64,000 nucleotides of DNA from Gammaproteobacteria bacterium (lineage in GTDB: Bacteria; Pseudomonadota; Gammaproteobacteria; Pseudomonadales; UBA5518), in the NCBI GenBank assembly GCA_016718385.1, contig JADKDK010000001.1, positions 558,001 to 622,000 of the forward strand, in the 5' to 3' direction. Shown here piece after piece: positions 51,876 through 60,421 of this stretch (position 1 is the stretch's first letter; every line of letters starts with the position of its first letter). Made by a program: the position numbers and the translations under genes. Below the pieces are notes generated by a model. The model searched no databases. It saw nothing but the letters and a program-made list of their open reading frames with translations, and was not told where the DNA came from.

Positions 51876-53111
51876 ATGACGGCTGATGCAACAGCACCCC
51901 TGGCGGGGGTGCGCGTGATCGATTGTTCGCTACTCAGTCCCGGCGCCACGGCGGCGCACCTGGCGGATCTGGGCGCCGAGGTGATCAAGGTCGAGGCGCC
52001 CGGAGGCGACTACGTGCGCAGCCTGACCTGGCCCATCATCGAGGGCGACTCGCTGCTGCATCACCACGTCTCGCGCGGCAAGAAGAGCCTGACGCTGGAC
52101 CTGCGCACGGAATCGGGCGTCGAGGTGTTCCGCGACCTGGTGCGCAGGGCGGACGTGGTCATCGAGGCCATGCGCCCCGGCGCGCTTGCGCGGCGCGGCC
52201 TGGGCTATGAGGCGCTGCGCCTGATCAGGCCCGGGCTGGTGTTCTGTGCCCTGTCCGGTTACGGCATGACCGGCCCCTACAAGGATGCGCCGGCACACGG
52301 CCTGGCCTTCGACAGCTGGGCCGGCCTGGTGAAGCCGGGTGTCGACGCCGAGGGTTTCTGCTTCATTCCCGAGCACCCCTCGATCGGCATGCACACCGGT
52401 CCGCTCATCGCGGCGCTGTCGATCTGCGCGGCGCTGCTGCGCGCGCGCGCCACCGGCACGGGCGCCTTCCTCGAACTCGGGCAGAGCGATGCGGCCGCCT
52501 ACATGGACTGGCTGCGCATCGAGACCTGGAAGGCCTACGAGCGTCCGCAATCCGAAGTCACGGGCAACCAGACCGATGATTACGTGCGTCGTGCCCCGGG
52601 TACGGCCGGGATGGAAAGGGGCGTGCGTTACCAGTACTACGCATCGCGCGACGGACACATCCTGTTCATGGCCTCGGAGCAGGAGTTCTGGAAGAACTTC
52701 TGCACCGGAGTCGGGCGGCTGGACCTGTTCGAGCGCTGGCCGGGCAAGCGCTACGGCGATCACGCCACCGGCAATCGCGAGCTGCAGGCGATATTGCGCG
52801 ATATCTTCGCCACCAGGACCACGCAGGACTGGATGGCGTTCGCGGTGCAGTGGAATACCGCGATCGCGCCGCTCAACACGCCGCGCACCATCGCCGCCGA
52901 CCCGCACTTCCAGGCGCGCTTTCCCTGGCTGCCGGCCAGCGAGCACGTGGCGGACATGCTGCCGTTTCCGGTGCATTTCGTCGGCGAGGCACTGCCCCCG
53001 CCCGCGCCCGCGCCGCGCGCCGGCCAGCACAACGACAGCGTGCTGCGCGAGCTGCTGGGTTACAGCGAGGAGCAACTCGCGGCGCTGCGGCAAAGTGGCG
53101 CGCTGGGTTGA
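51876..53111 (+). CDS. CaiB/BaiF CoA-transferase family protein
   Basis: 411 residues in normal order: VRVIDCSLLSPGATAAHLADLGAEVIKVEAP opens; ALSGYGMTGPYKDAPAHGLAFDSWAGL has the catalytic Asp region; small domain then LLGYSEEQLAALR. Ends the plus-strand operon, 51 bases after the MaoC gene. Could activate the substrate or recycle CoA for the pathway. Confidence 0.92.
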   Translation: MTADATAPLAGVRVIDCSLLSPGATAAHLADLGAEVIKVEAPGGDYVRSLTWPIIEGDSLLHHHVSRGKKSLTLDLRTESGVEVFRDLVRRADVVIEAMRPGALARRGLGYEALRLIRPGLVFCALSGYGMTGPYKDAPAHGLAFDSWAGLVKPGVDAEGFCFIPEHPSIGMHTGPLIAALSICAALLRARATGTGAFLELGQSDAAAYMDWLRIETWKAYERPQSEVTGNQTDDYVRRAPGTAGMERGVRYQYYASRDGHILFMASEQEFWKNFCTGVGRLDLFERWPGKRYGDHATGNRELQAILRDIFATRTTQDWMAFAVQWNTAIAPLNTPRTIAADPHFQARFPWLPASEHVADMLPFPVHFVGEALPPPAPAPRAGQHNDSVLRELLGYSEEQLAALRQSGALG

Positions 53112-53152
53112 GGGCGGCGGCGAGGCGATTCCCCGGCCCGATGGTTCGTCGT

Positions 53153-53881
53153 TCAGGAGAGGATCTTGCTCCGGCGCGCGTTCTGCGCATGCTCGAAGGC
53201 CAGCGCGGCGTCTATCGAAGTGGCGGTGGCGCTCGCGTTCAGGGCTTCCTTGATGAGCCCGACGATCTGCGGCGAATTCGCCGCGATCGCCCGGGCGAGT
53301 TCCAGGCTTTCGTCCAGCAGCGATTCCGGCGCCACGACGCGATCCACCAGGCCGATGGCCAGCGCTTCCTCGGCGCTGATGGTCTGGCCCGTCAACGCGA
53401 GGATCTTGGCCTGTCCGGGGCCGAGCAGGCGGGGCAGCAGGAAGGAGCTGCCCAGTCCGGGCACGATGCCGAGCTTCGCGAACGGAAAGGCGAGCTTCGC
53501 GCCGGCCGCGGCGATGCGGATGTCGCAGGGCAGGGTCATCGTGACGCCGATGCCCGCGGCCGCGCCATTGATGGCCGCGATGACGGGTTTCGGGTAGTTG
53601 AACAGCTCGGCGCCGAAGCTGCGGATCAGGCGTTCCTCGCCCAGCGCCGGCAGGGCCGGGTCCGGCGTCGCGCCGAGCGCATTCAGGTCCAGGCCCGCGC
53701 AGAACGCGCGCCCGGCGCCCGTGAGCACCACGACATGCACCGAGTCGTCGGTGCGCAGGCTGTCGAAGGCATGCACCAGGTCCTCGCCCATCTGCACGGT
53801 GTAGGCATTGAGCTGCTCGGGCCGGTCAAGCGTGATGACGGCGACCCGGTCGCGGTGTTCGACGAGCAGTGTGCGGTACAT
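53153..53881 (-). CDS. Enoyl-CoA hydratase
   Basis: 242 residues from ATG 53881. LDRPEQLNAYTVQM, GAGRAFCAGLDLNAL, GAAAGIGVTMTLPCD, FAKLGIVPGLGSSF and AFEHAQNARRSKILS. Weak ribosome site (GGAACC). Convergent with the CaiB operon and divergent from the MaoC gene at 53978. A second copy of the N-terminal pattern NAYTVQM/NAFTVQM also occurs in the crotonase at 23194, indicating paralogues. Confidence 0.92.
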   Translation of the reverse strand: MYRTLLVEHRDRVAVITLDRPEQLNAYTVQMGEDLVHAFDSLRTDDSVHVVVLTGAGRAFCAGLDLNALGATPDPALPALGEERLIRSFGAELFNYPKPVIAAINGAAAGIGVTMTLPCDIRIAAAGAKLAFPFAKLGIVPGLGSSFLLPRLLGPGQAKILALTGQTISAEEALAIGLVDRVVAPESLLDESLELARAIAANSPQIVGLIKEALNASATATSIDAALAFEHAQNARRSKILS

Positions 53882-53977
53882 GGTCAGGGTTCCGTTGGCA
53901 GAGCCGGCGCGCCTCGATTGGCGCCGCGTGATGCCGATCCTATCATCTGCTCCACACATCCAATGCAGGACATCACC

Positions 53978-54484
53978 ATGCCCGATGCCTCTCCCCGCCA
54001 GGTCGACGTGCGCGACATCGAGGCACTGCGCGCCATGGTGAGCGAGAACTTCGGCGACTGGTCCGAAGCGCTCGTGATCACGCAGGACATGGTGAACCGC
54101 TTCGCCGAACTCACCGGTGATCGCCAGTGGATACACGTCGATGTCGAGCGCGCGCGCCGCGAGAGCCCCTTCGGTGCGCCGATCGTGCACGGCTTCCTGC
54201 TGTTGTCGCTGATGCCGAACCTGCGCGCGCCGCAGCCTTTCGTGCTGCTCAATGCAGGCAGCGCGACGAATTTCGGTTCCGGTGGGCTGCGCTTCCTGTC
54301 TCCGGTTCCCGTCGGTTCCAGCGTGCATCTGCGCCAGCGCCTGAAGGACGTGCAGACGCACAGGCGCGGCACGCTGCTCACCAGTGAAGTCGCTATCCAC
54401 GTCGTGGGGGCGGAGCGGCCCGCGCTGCTGTACGACCTGCAGGTTCTTTATGTGCCGGCGCCAACGCCGGCCGCGCCGGCGTGA
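53978..54484 (+). CDS. MaoC family (R)-enoyl-CoA hydratase
   Basis: 168 residues from ATG 53978 with AGGA 8 bases upstream (an alternative ATG is at 53963). The full hydratase-2 motif is present: TGDRQWIHVDVERARRESPF with Asp48 and His53, then GAPIVHGF. Hydrates trans-2-enoyl-CoA to the (R)-3-hydroxy form. Its last codons and trailing DNA are duplicated at 57.08 kb. Confidence 0.92.
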   Translation: MPDASPRQVDVRDIEALRAMVSENFGDWSEALVITQDMVNRFAELTGDRQWIHVDVERARRESPFGAPIVHGFLLLSLMPNLRAPQPFVLLNAGSATNFGSGGLRFLSPVPVGSSVHLRQRLKDVQTHRRGTLLTSEVAIHVVGAERPALLYDLQVLYVPAPTPAAPA

Positions 54485-54620
54485 GCACCCCGGGGCAGTG
54501 CGTCGATGCTGGCGCCGGCGAGGCCGCGCAACGATGCATCCGGCGCGCCGGGACCGTGAGGAACGCCGGCTGTCCGGATGGAGTCTTGACACGCCCGCGT
54601 CGACATCCCTATCGTCCGCG
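54412..54620 (+). repeat. Direct repeat, left copy (maoC 3' end plus promoter region)
   Basis: 54421-54582 aligns with 57084-57244 with 13 differences in 162 positions by hand, one of them a single-base gap. Weaker similarity continues to about 54620. The copy contains the last 21 codons of the MaoC gene. A TTGACA (54586-54591) at its end, with TATCGT 18 bases on, is a likely promoter for the gene at 54655. Confidence 0.75.
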
Positions 54621-54654
54621 CACAAGCCATAATAAGTGCGATGAAAGGACGCCC

Positions 54655-54996
54655 ATGCGGAATTCGCCACGCCCCGTTTCGCTCGGTATCGCCCTGCTGT
54701 TCTCCCTGCTCACCGCCTGGCCGGGAGCCGCGCAGACCGACGCGCCGGTCAACATCAATGCCGCGGATGCCAGGACGCTCGCCGAGGCGATCGACGGACT
54801 GTCGCTCAAACAGGCCGAGGCCATCGTGGCCTTTCGTGACGAACATGGTCCCTTCGCGTCCTTCGACGACTTGGTGAAGGTCGAGGGCGTGGGCTGGCGC
54901 CTGCTTGAGGCGAACGGCCTGACGCGCTGCCCGCCGAAGGACGGGCGCGAGCAGAGCACGAGCACCGAGGTGCCGCGAGCCAAAGTCGCCCTGTGA
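54655..54996 (+). CDS. Exported helix-hairpin-helix protein, ComEA-like
   Basis: 113 residues from ATG 54655 (GAAAGGA upstream). Signal peptide at about 1-31 (RNSPRPVSLGIALLFSLLTA). Then VNINAADARTLAEAIDGLS and FASFDDLVKVEGVGW: the double HhH motif of ComEA, which binds DNA in the periplasm. Shorter than typical ComEA and with a charged tail (DGREQSTSTEVPRAKVAL). It may assist DNA uptake; no other com gene is seen here. Confidence 0.85.
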   Translation: MRNSPRPVSLGIALLFSLLTAWPGAAQTDAPVNINAADARTLAEAIDGLSLKQAEAIVAFRDEHGPFASFDDLVKVEGVGWRLLEANGLTRCPPKDGREQSTSTEVPRAKVAL

Positions 54997-55072
54997 CGGC
55001 CTGAGAAGCCGGACATCGCGCCATCGACGCGATACCAACAACCAACAAGAAGACTGATTCAAGGGGAACTGC

Positions 55073-55828
55073 ATGCGCAGGCGTGCCATGACGATGACGC
55101 GCGCCGGTATCGGAGCGCTGTTCGGGCTGGTCGCCACGGTGGCGATTGCGTTGCCGCCGGCACTGACGGATCAGACCGATACGCTCGAGAATCACCTCGG
55201 GCCAGCCTTTTACGGCGAGGTACGCGGGGGGTTCCGCGTGAGCTCGGCGGGCTCGGCGATCTACGAGATCCCGATCGCCGTGCCTCCGGGGACTGCGGGC
55301 ATGACGCCCTCGCTGTCGCTCCTGTACAACAGCAACCTGGAAAATGGCCTTCTGGGTCTCGGCTGGTTCCTGCGAGGTACCACGTCCAAGGTCACGCGCT
55401 GCGGCAAAACGTTCGTGCAGGATGGCACGGTCCACCGCGTGAACTACACGACCACCGACCGGTTTTGCCTTGATGGCCAACGCCTTGTGCTCGCGAGCGG
55501 CACCTACGGCGGCAACGGCGCGGAATACCGCAAGGAAATCGACGACTTCAGTCGCATCCGCTCGTACGGCACGGCCGGCACCGGGCCGGCGTACTTCGTC
55601 GAGGAGACCAAGGGCGGGCACATCAATACGTACGGCAATACGGGTGATTCGCGCATCGAGGCGCAAGGCCGCTCGGAAGCGGCCCATTGGATGCTAAACC
55701 GCGTCGAGGACCGCTTCGGCAACTACTACACGCTGAGCTACTACGAGAACAATGTCACGGGAACGTACTACCCGACGAGGATCGACTATACCGGCCATGC
55801 CGGGCAGTCGCTGCACACAGGGATTTAG
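55073..55828 (+). pseudogene. SpvB/RHS toxin N-terminus, truncated by internal deletion
   Basis: 251 residues: signal sequence-like N-terminus, then the SpvB N-terminal domain (GGFRVSSAGSAIYEIPIAVP, SLSLLYNSNLENGLLGLGW, VEDRFGNYYTLSYYENN). The gene ends at TAG 55826 just after AGQSLHTG. The large YD-repeat core expected of these secreted proteins is missing, and the next sequence is a toxin tip in another frame. AAGGGGA precedes the ATG. Confidence 0.75.
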
Positions 55829-56043
55829 CGGAGAGAGTTTCTAAGAAGCCTGGTTGGCAGTCTGAACCGAGACTGACGGGGGCGGACAGGAAGATTTACA
55901 AGCCCGATGTTGTGACGCCGAATGGTCGCATTCTTGAGTTGAAGCCGAACACGCCATCCGGTCGCGCTGCGGGAGAGCGGCAGATCCGCAACTATGAAGA
56001 GCAGCTCGGCATGCCGGGTCGCGTCATCTACTACGATCCTTGA
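55822..56043 (+). pseudogene. RHS-type C-terminal toxin tip, PD-(D/E)XK nuclease-like
   Basis: Frame without its own start, following the SpvB remnant. KPDVVTPNGRILELKPNT fits the PD...E-x-K nuclease core of restriction-endonuclease-like toxin domains; RQIRNYEEQLGMPGRVIYYDP finishes the fold. It is the variable tip of a polymorphic RHS toxin with its parent core deleted. Base composition is less GC-rich than the surroundings by eye, consistent with transfer. Confidence 0.6.
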
Positions 56044-56047
56044 TGCC

Positions 56048-56617
56048 ATGAATCAGAAGACCGTGATTGCGAAGCTCGATGCATTGCTGATTCCGCTTGG
56101 ATTTGCTCGGCAGAAGTTCACATGGAATCGGCGAAGTGCATCGGTTGTCGATGTCGTTGATGTGCAGCTAAGCAAGGCTGGCGATGCAGTCACCGTCAAC
56201 GCCGGCGTTCTCGATCCTGAGGTCCATGTGGCGTTGTGGGGCAGCAAGCCGCCGGAAACTGTGGAGCAGCCGACGTGTACCGTATGCGCGCGAATTGGCG
56301 AGCTGATCGACGGCCGCGACAAGTGGTGGCAGTTGAGCGAAGGGTCAACCCCTGCGGATGTCACCGAGGCTGTCGCAACGCACGTGGTTCCGTTCCTTGC
56401 AAGGGTGAGCACGCACGCAGGGATGAAGCAATGGCTTCTCGACTCTGCGGTCGAGAAGAAGAGGTACCCGCCGCCCATAATTAGCTTGGCGATCATCAAG
56501 AGTCTTTCTGGCGAGGCGGTGGAGGCATGCAAGCTCCTCGCTGATCTCCAGAAGAAGGCAACTGGAGCGTGGCGGACGCGAGTTGCAGAGGTTGCGGTCC
56601 GCCTTGGGTGCGGGTAG
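56048..56617 (+). CDS. DUF4304-like protein, candidate immunity protein of the RHS toxin tip
   Basis: 189 residues. LDALLIPLGFARQKFTWNRR and VVDVVDVQLSKAGDAVTVNAGV match the DUF4304 pattern. It starts 5 bases after the toxin tip stop, the classic place for an immunity gene, so I infer that it protects against the adjacent nuclease. No signal peptide. Codon use is less GC-rich than its neighbours. With the toxin broken it would be an orphan. Confidence 0.7.
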   Translation: MNQKTVIAKLDALLIPLGFARQKFTWNRRSASVVDVVDVQLSKAGDAVTVNAGVLDPEVHVALWGSKPPETVEQPTCTVCARIGELIDGRDKWWQLSEGSTPADVTEAVATHVVPFLARVSTHAGMKQWLLDSAVEKKRYPPPIISLAIIKSLSGEAVEACKLLADLQKKATGAWRTRVAEVAVRLGCG

Positions 56618-56704
56618 TGGATTCGGTTGCTTGCAGGCAATTGTGACGAGCGCAACTGGCGAGGTGCATTCTAGGATTGATGCGGGATGGCCTGCGGCTT
56701 AGCG

Positions 56705-56724
56705 TTGTGCCCCAATGTGCCCCA
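56705..56724. repeat. 10-bp tandem repeat containing GTGCCCCA
   Basis: TTGTGCCCCA is followed by ATGTGCCCCA, in the gap between the DUF4304 gene and the PIN remnant. It lies near the right side of the inserted segment; similar motifs occur near integration sites, but no integrase is present, so this is only noted. Confidence 0.35.
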
Positions 56725-56744
56725 TCCGGGACTCCGGCCGCGGC

Positions 56745-57026
56745 TCAGCGTGCGGCGGTGGCGATGAGGTCGAGCGCCTCGCGCGCGGCGAGGATGCGGA
56801 TGTCGCGGAACGTGCCGAGCTTGAGCAGATCGTGGTCGCGGGTGACGATGAGGGCGGCCTGTGCGCCGAGGGCGCAGGCGAGGACGTGATCATCGTCCGG
56901 GTCACGCACGGTGGGTTCGATCACGGGGGGCCGCACCGGCGTGGCGAGCGCACGGTAGCCGGCGATCATCTGCGCCGCGGAGCTGCCGACCTGGGTGATG
57001 CGGGTTGCGAACCGCCCCGGGTTCAG
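56745..57026 (-). pseudogene. PIN-domain toxin, C-terminal remnant
   Basis: The readable portion contains RDPDDDHVLACALGAQAALI and TRDHDLLKLGTFRDIRILA, the second half of COG1569 PIN ribonucleases (acidic metal residues at D and D-H-D). The N-terminal half is missing; an in-frame stop and the right copy of the direct repeat lie upstream. No partner antitoxin is visible. A VapC-like toxin truncated by recombination is the simplest reading. Confidence 0.6.
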
Positions 57027-57076
57027 CGAGCGACAGCTCCACTACTTCTTGCGGTAATTACGCGGAGTATCAGCGC

Positions 57077-57281
57077 GGCGCCCCGCGCTGCTCTACGATC
57101 TGCAGGTCCTTCATGTGTCGGCGCCAACGCCGGCCGCTCCGGCGTGAGCACCCGGGGCAGTGGATCGATGCCGGCGCCGGCGAGGCCGCGCAGCGATGCA
57201 TCCGACGCGCCGGGACCGTGATGAACGCCGGCTGTCCGGATGGATGGTGGACTTGCCTTGCGAGTACCTCTATCCTCCGCG
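57077..57281 (+). repeat. Direct repeat, right copy (maoC 3' remnant)
   Basis: Carries PALLYDLQVL... as the last 21 codons of a MaoC gene with its own stop (57145-57147), 92% identical to the left copy by count. It precedes terC and marks the right border of the inserted block. Upstream of 57077 the two copies diverge abruptly. Confidence 0.75.
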
Positions 57282-57332
57282 GCTCGCGACGCCTGCGGGC
57301 GTCGGCCGTGTTCCGCATGCGACGGGTGACAG

Positions 57333-58073
57333 ATGCCGGAATTCTTGTTCGATCCCGCCTTCTGGCTGTCGGTAGGCCAGATCATCCTGATCGACATCCT
57401 GCTCGGCGGCGACAATGCCGTCGTGATCGCGCTCGCCTGCCGCAAGCTCCCCGAGGAGCAGCGGCGCAAGGGCATCTTCTGGGGCGTGGCCGGCGCGATC
57501 GGGCTGCGCGTGGTGCTGATCTTCTTCGCGCTGCAGCTGCTGGCGCTGCCCCTGCTCAAGGTGGTGGGTGCGCTGCTGCTGCTGTGGATCGGCGTCAAGC
57601 TGCTGACTCCCGAGGACGAGGGCGGGCACGCCAACGTGGCGGGCAGCACCACGCTGATGGGCGCGATCAAGACGATCATCGTGGCCGATGCCGTGATGAG
57701 CCTCGACAACGTGATCGCCGTGGCCGGCGCCGCCAAGGGCAGCATGGCGCTGGTGGTCTTCGGGATCCTGATCAGCATCCCGATCATCGTCTGGGGCAGC
57801 CAGTTCGTGCTGCGCCTGATGGACCGCTTCCCGGTGGTGATCACGCTCGGTGCGGCGCTGCTCGGCTGGATCGCCGGCGAGATGCTGGTCACCGATGTGA
57901 CCATCAAGCCGCATCTCGAGGGCGCGCCGGGCTGGCTGCACTACGCTAGCGCCGCCGCGGGTGCGCTGTTCGTGGTGGCGCTGGGCACCTGGCTGGGACG
58001 GCGGGCCAAGCCGGCAGGGCTGGCGCCGATCCGCGAGATTCCGCTCGAATCCCCCCGTGATCGCAACGCCTGA
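57333..58073 (+). CDS. TerC family integral membrane protein
   Basis: 246 residues. TerC motifs: LIDILLGGDNAVVIALA (about 19-35) and DAVMSLDNVIAVAGA; about seven membrane helices (for example LLKVVGALLLLWIGVKLL, VVITLGAALLGWIAGEML). Members bind or transport metals such as Mn2+ and support envelope stress and tellurite resistance. The universal stress protein follows 19 bases downstream, so they share a transcript. No predicted signal peptide. Confidence 0.93.
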   Translation: MPEFLFDPAFWLSVGQIILIDILLGGDNAVVIALACRKLPEEQRRKGIFWGVAGAIGLRVVLIFFALQLLALPLLKVVGALLLLWIGVKLLTPEDEGGHANVAGSTTLMGAIKTIIVADAVMSLDNVIAVAGAAKGSMALVVFGILISIPIIVWGSQFVLRLMDRFPVVITLGAALLGWIAGEMLVTDVTIKPHLEGAPGWLHYASAAAGALFVVALGTWLGRRAKPAGLAPIREIPLESPRDRNA

Positions 58074-58092
58074 AGCCGCGGAGAGTACCTGT

Positions 58093-58527
58093 ATGAGCTT
58101 GCGCATCCTGTTAGCCGTCGACGGCTCCGAGTATTCCCTGCGAGCGGTGGAGCACGTGCTGCGCCTGCGCGATGCGCGTTGCGACATCGAGCCGCACCTG
58201 CTGAACGTGCAGATGCCGCTCGAATCGGGTCATGTGAAGCAGTTCATCGCGCGCGAGGCGATCGAGGAGTACTACCGCGACGAGGGCCTCGCGCAGCTCC
58301 AGGCCTCGAGCGCCGCGCTCGAGGCGGCCGGGCAGCCCTGCACCACGCACATCGCGGTGGGCCACATCGCGCAGACCGTTACCCGCTACGCCGCCGAGAT
58401 GAAGTTCGACCTGATCGTGATCGGCACGCACGGCCGCACCGGCCTGCGCCACGCGGTGATGGGCTCGGTGGCGACCGAGGTGATCAAGCTCGCCACGGTG
58501 CCGGTGACGGTTGTCAGGAACGCATAA
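58093..58527 (+). CDS. Universal stress protein A family
   Basis: 144 residues. LLAVDGSEYSLRAVEHVL opens, GTHGRTGLRHAVMGSVATEV is the nucleotide-binding G-2X-G-9X-G motif, ending VPVTVVRNA. It would bind ATP and act in stress survival. It lies between terC and a DUF3604 gene, in the same direction. Confidence 0.94.
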   Translation: MSLRILLAVDGSEYSLRAVEHVLRLRDARCDIEPHLLNVQMPLESGHVKQFIAREAIEEYYRDEGLAQLQASSAALEAAGQPCTTHIAVGHIAQTVTRYAAEMKFDLIVIGTHGRTGLRHAVMGSVATEVIKLATVPVTVVRNA

Positions 58528-58549
58528 AAAAACACTGCAGGAGATCGGC

Positions 58550-60418
58550 ATGAAAAGGAATACCGCGCGCCTCGCGGCGCTGGCCCTTGCCTGCGCCGTT
58601 GCCACCGCAGCGTCGGCCGCGGAGCAGCCCAGCTATTCCCCCTATGCCGGGCGCAGCTTCCCCGAGCGCCTGCTCTGGGGCGACACGCACCTGCACACGA
58701 ACATGTCGGCCGACGCCGGCAGCTTCGGCAACCGCGATGTCGGCCCGCAGGATGCCTACCGCTTCGCGCGCGGCGAGACCGTGACGGCGCACAACGGCAT
58801 GGCGCTGCGGCTCGCGCGGCCGCTCGATTTCCTGGTGGTCGCGGACCACAGCGAATACCTCGGGCTGTTCCCGCACCTGCGCGCGGGCGACCCCAACCTG
58901 CTCGCCACCGAGACCGGCAGGCGCTGGGCCGACATCATCGCCAGGGGCGGGCGCGCCAACGCGCAGATGCTGATGGAGTGGGGGGCGGCCAACTTCGCCA
59001 ACAAGGACGTGATCGGCAGTGCCGAGTTCAGGAACTCGACCTGGCAGGAGGTGGTGGCCAACGCCGAGCGCTTCAACGAGCCGGGCCGCTTCACGGCCAT
59101 CGTCGGTTACGAGTGGACCTCGATGCCCAACGGCGACAACCTGCACCGCGTGGTGGTCTTCGCCGACGGCGCCGACAAGGCCGGCAAGACCGTGCCCTTC
59201 AGTTCCATCGACAGCAGCGATCCGGAAAAGCTCTGGGCCTATCTCGCCGATTACGAGCAGCGGACCGGCGGCCAGGCGCTCGCGATCCCGCACAACTCGA
59301 ATGTCAGCGGCGGCCTGATGTTCGCGCCGCGCGACTTCAACGGTGCGGCCTTCGACCGCGACTATGCCGAGCGGCGCAGTCGCTGGGAACCGGTGATGGA
59401 GGTCACGCAGTACAAGGGCGACTCGGAGACCCATCCGCTCAATTCCCCCGAGGACGAGTTCGCGGGCTACGAGATCTGGGACCGGATCAACCTCGGCGGC
59501 ATGACGCCGCAGACGCCGGCGATGCAGCCCTTCCAGTACGCGCGCTCGGCGCTGCGCATCGGGCTGCAGCAGGAGGCGGCGCTCGGCGCGAACCCCTTCA
59601 AGTTCGGCCTGATCGGCAGCACCGACGCGCACACCGGCTTCGCGGCGGCCGAGGAGAACAATTTCTGGGGCAAGAGCACCAAGGGCGAACCGGCACCGGG
59701 CCGCTGGCACGAGAGCCTGTTCGACAATCCTACGGTACCGGAACTGACATTCCGCGAATCCGACATGGCGGCCTCGGGCTACATGGCGGTGTGGGCGCGC
59801 GAGAACACGCGCGCGGCGATCTTCGAGGCGATGAAGCGCCGCGAGGTCTACGCGACCACCGGGCCGCGCATCGCGCTGCGCTTCTTCGGTGGTTACGAGT
59901 TCGCTGCGGCGGATGCGAGCGCGCCGGACCTGGCGGCCACGGGCTATGCGCGCGGCGTGCCGATGGGCAGCGATCTGCCCGCAGCATCCGCGGGCAAGGC
60001 ACCCACCTTCCTGGTGGCGGCGGCGCGCGATGCGTTGAGCGGCAAGCTCGACCGCATCCAGATCGTCAAGGGCTGGCTCGACGCGAAGGGTGAGACGCAC
60101 GAGCGGGTGTATGACGTGGCCTGGTCGGGCGAGCGCAAGCCCGATCGCAAGGGCAGGTTGCCGCCGGTGGGCAACACGGTCGATGCGAACAACGCGAGCT
60201 GGAGCAACAGCATCGGCGCGGCCGAGCTGTCGACGGTCTGGACCGACCCCGATTTCGATGCCGCCGAGCGCGCGTTCTGGTACGTGCGCGTGATCGAGAT
60301 CCCCACGCCGCGCTGGACCGCCTACGACCGCAAGTTCTTCGGCGTCGAGATGCCGGACTCGATACCGATGACCACGCAGGAGCGCGCCTACAGCTCGCCG
60401 ATCTGGTACACGCCCTAG
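58550..60418 (+). CDS. DUF3604 domain protein, exported (paralogue)
   Basis: 622 residues from ATG 58550 (GGAG upstream); a short upstream frame is not needed. Signal peptide at 1-23. LLWGDTHLHTNMSADAG, VADHSEYLG, IPHNSNVSGGLMF, SETHPLNSPEDEFAGYE and GSTDAHTG are shared with the paralogue at 10200. A periplasmic PHP-like metal hydrolase is inferred; its substrate is unknown. Probably co-transcribed with the upstream USP gene, 22 bases apart. Confidence 0.9.
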   Translation: MKRNTARLAALALACAVATAASAAEQPSYSPYAGRSFPERLLWGDTHLHTNMSADAGSFGNRDVGPQDAYRFARGETVTAHNGMALRLARPLDFLVVADHSEYLGLFPHLRAGDPNLLATETGRRWADIIARGGRANAQMLMEWGAANFANKDVIGSAEFRNSTWQEVVANAERFNEPGRFTAIVGYEWTSMPNGDNLHRVVVFADGADKAGKTVPFSSIDSSDPEKLWAYLADYEQRTGGQALAIPHNSNVSGGLMFAPRDFNGAAFDRDYAERRSRWEPVMEVTQYKGDSETHPLNSPEDEFAGYEIWDRINLGGMTPQTPAMQPFQYARSALRIGLQQEAALGANPFKFGLIGSTDAHTGFAAAEENNFWGKSTKGEPAPGRWHESLFDNPTVPELTFRESDMAASGYMAVWARENTRAAIFEAMKRREVYATTGPRIALRFFGGYEFAAADASAPDLAATGYARGVPMGSDLPAASAGKAPTFLVAAARDALSGKLDRIQIVKGWLDAKGETHERVYDVAWSGERKPDRKGRLPPVGNTVDANNASWSNSIGAAELSTVWTDPDFDAAERAFWYVRVIEIPTPRWTAYDRKFFGVEMPDSIPMTTQERAYSSPIWYTP

Positions 60419-60421
60419 ATT

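Noticed and set aside
58511..58549. Upstream start for the DUF3604 gene at 58550
   Set aside because: It would place a charged segment before the signal peptide; GGAG precedes the ATG at 58550.
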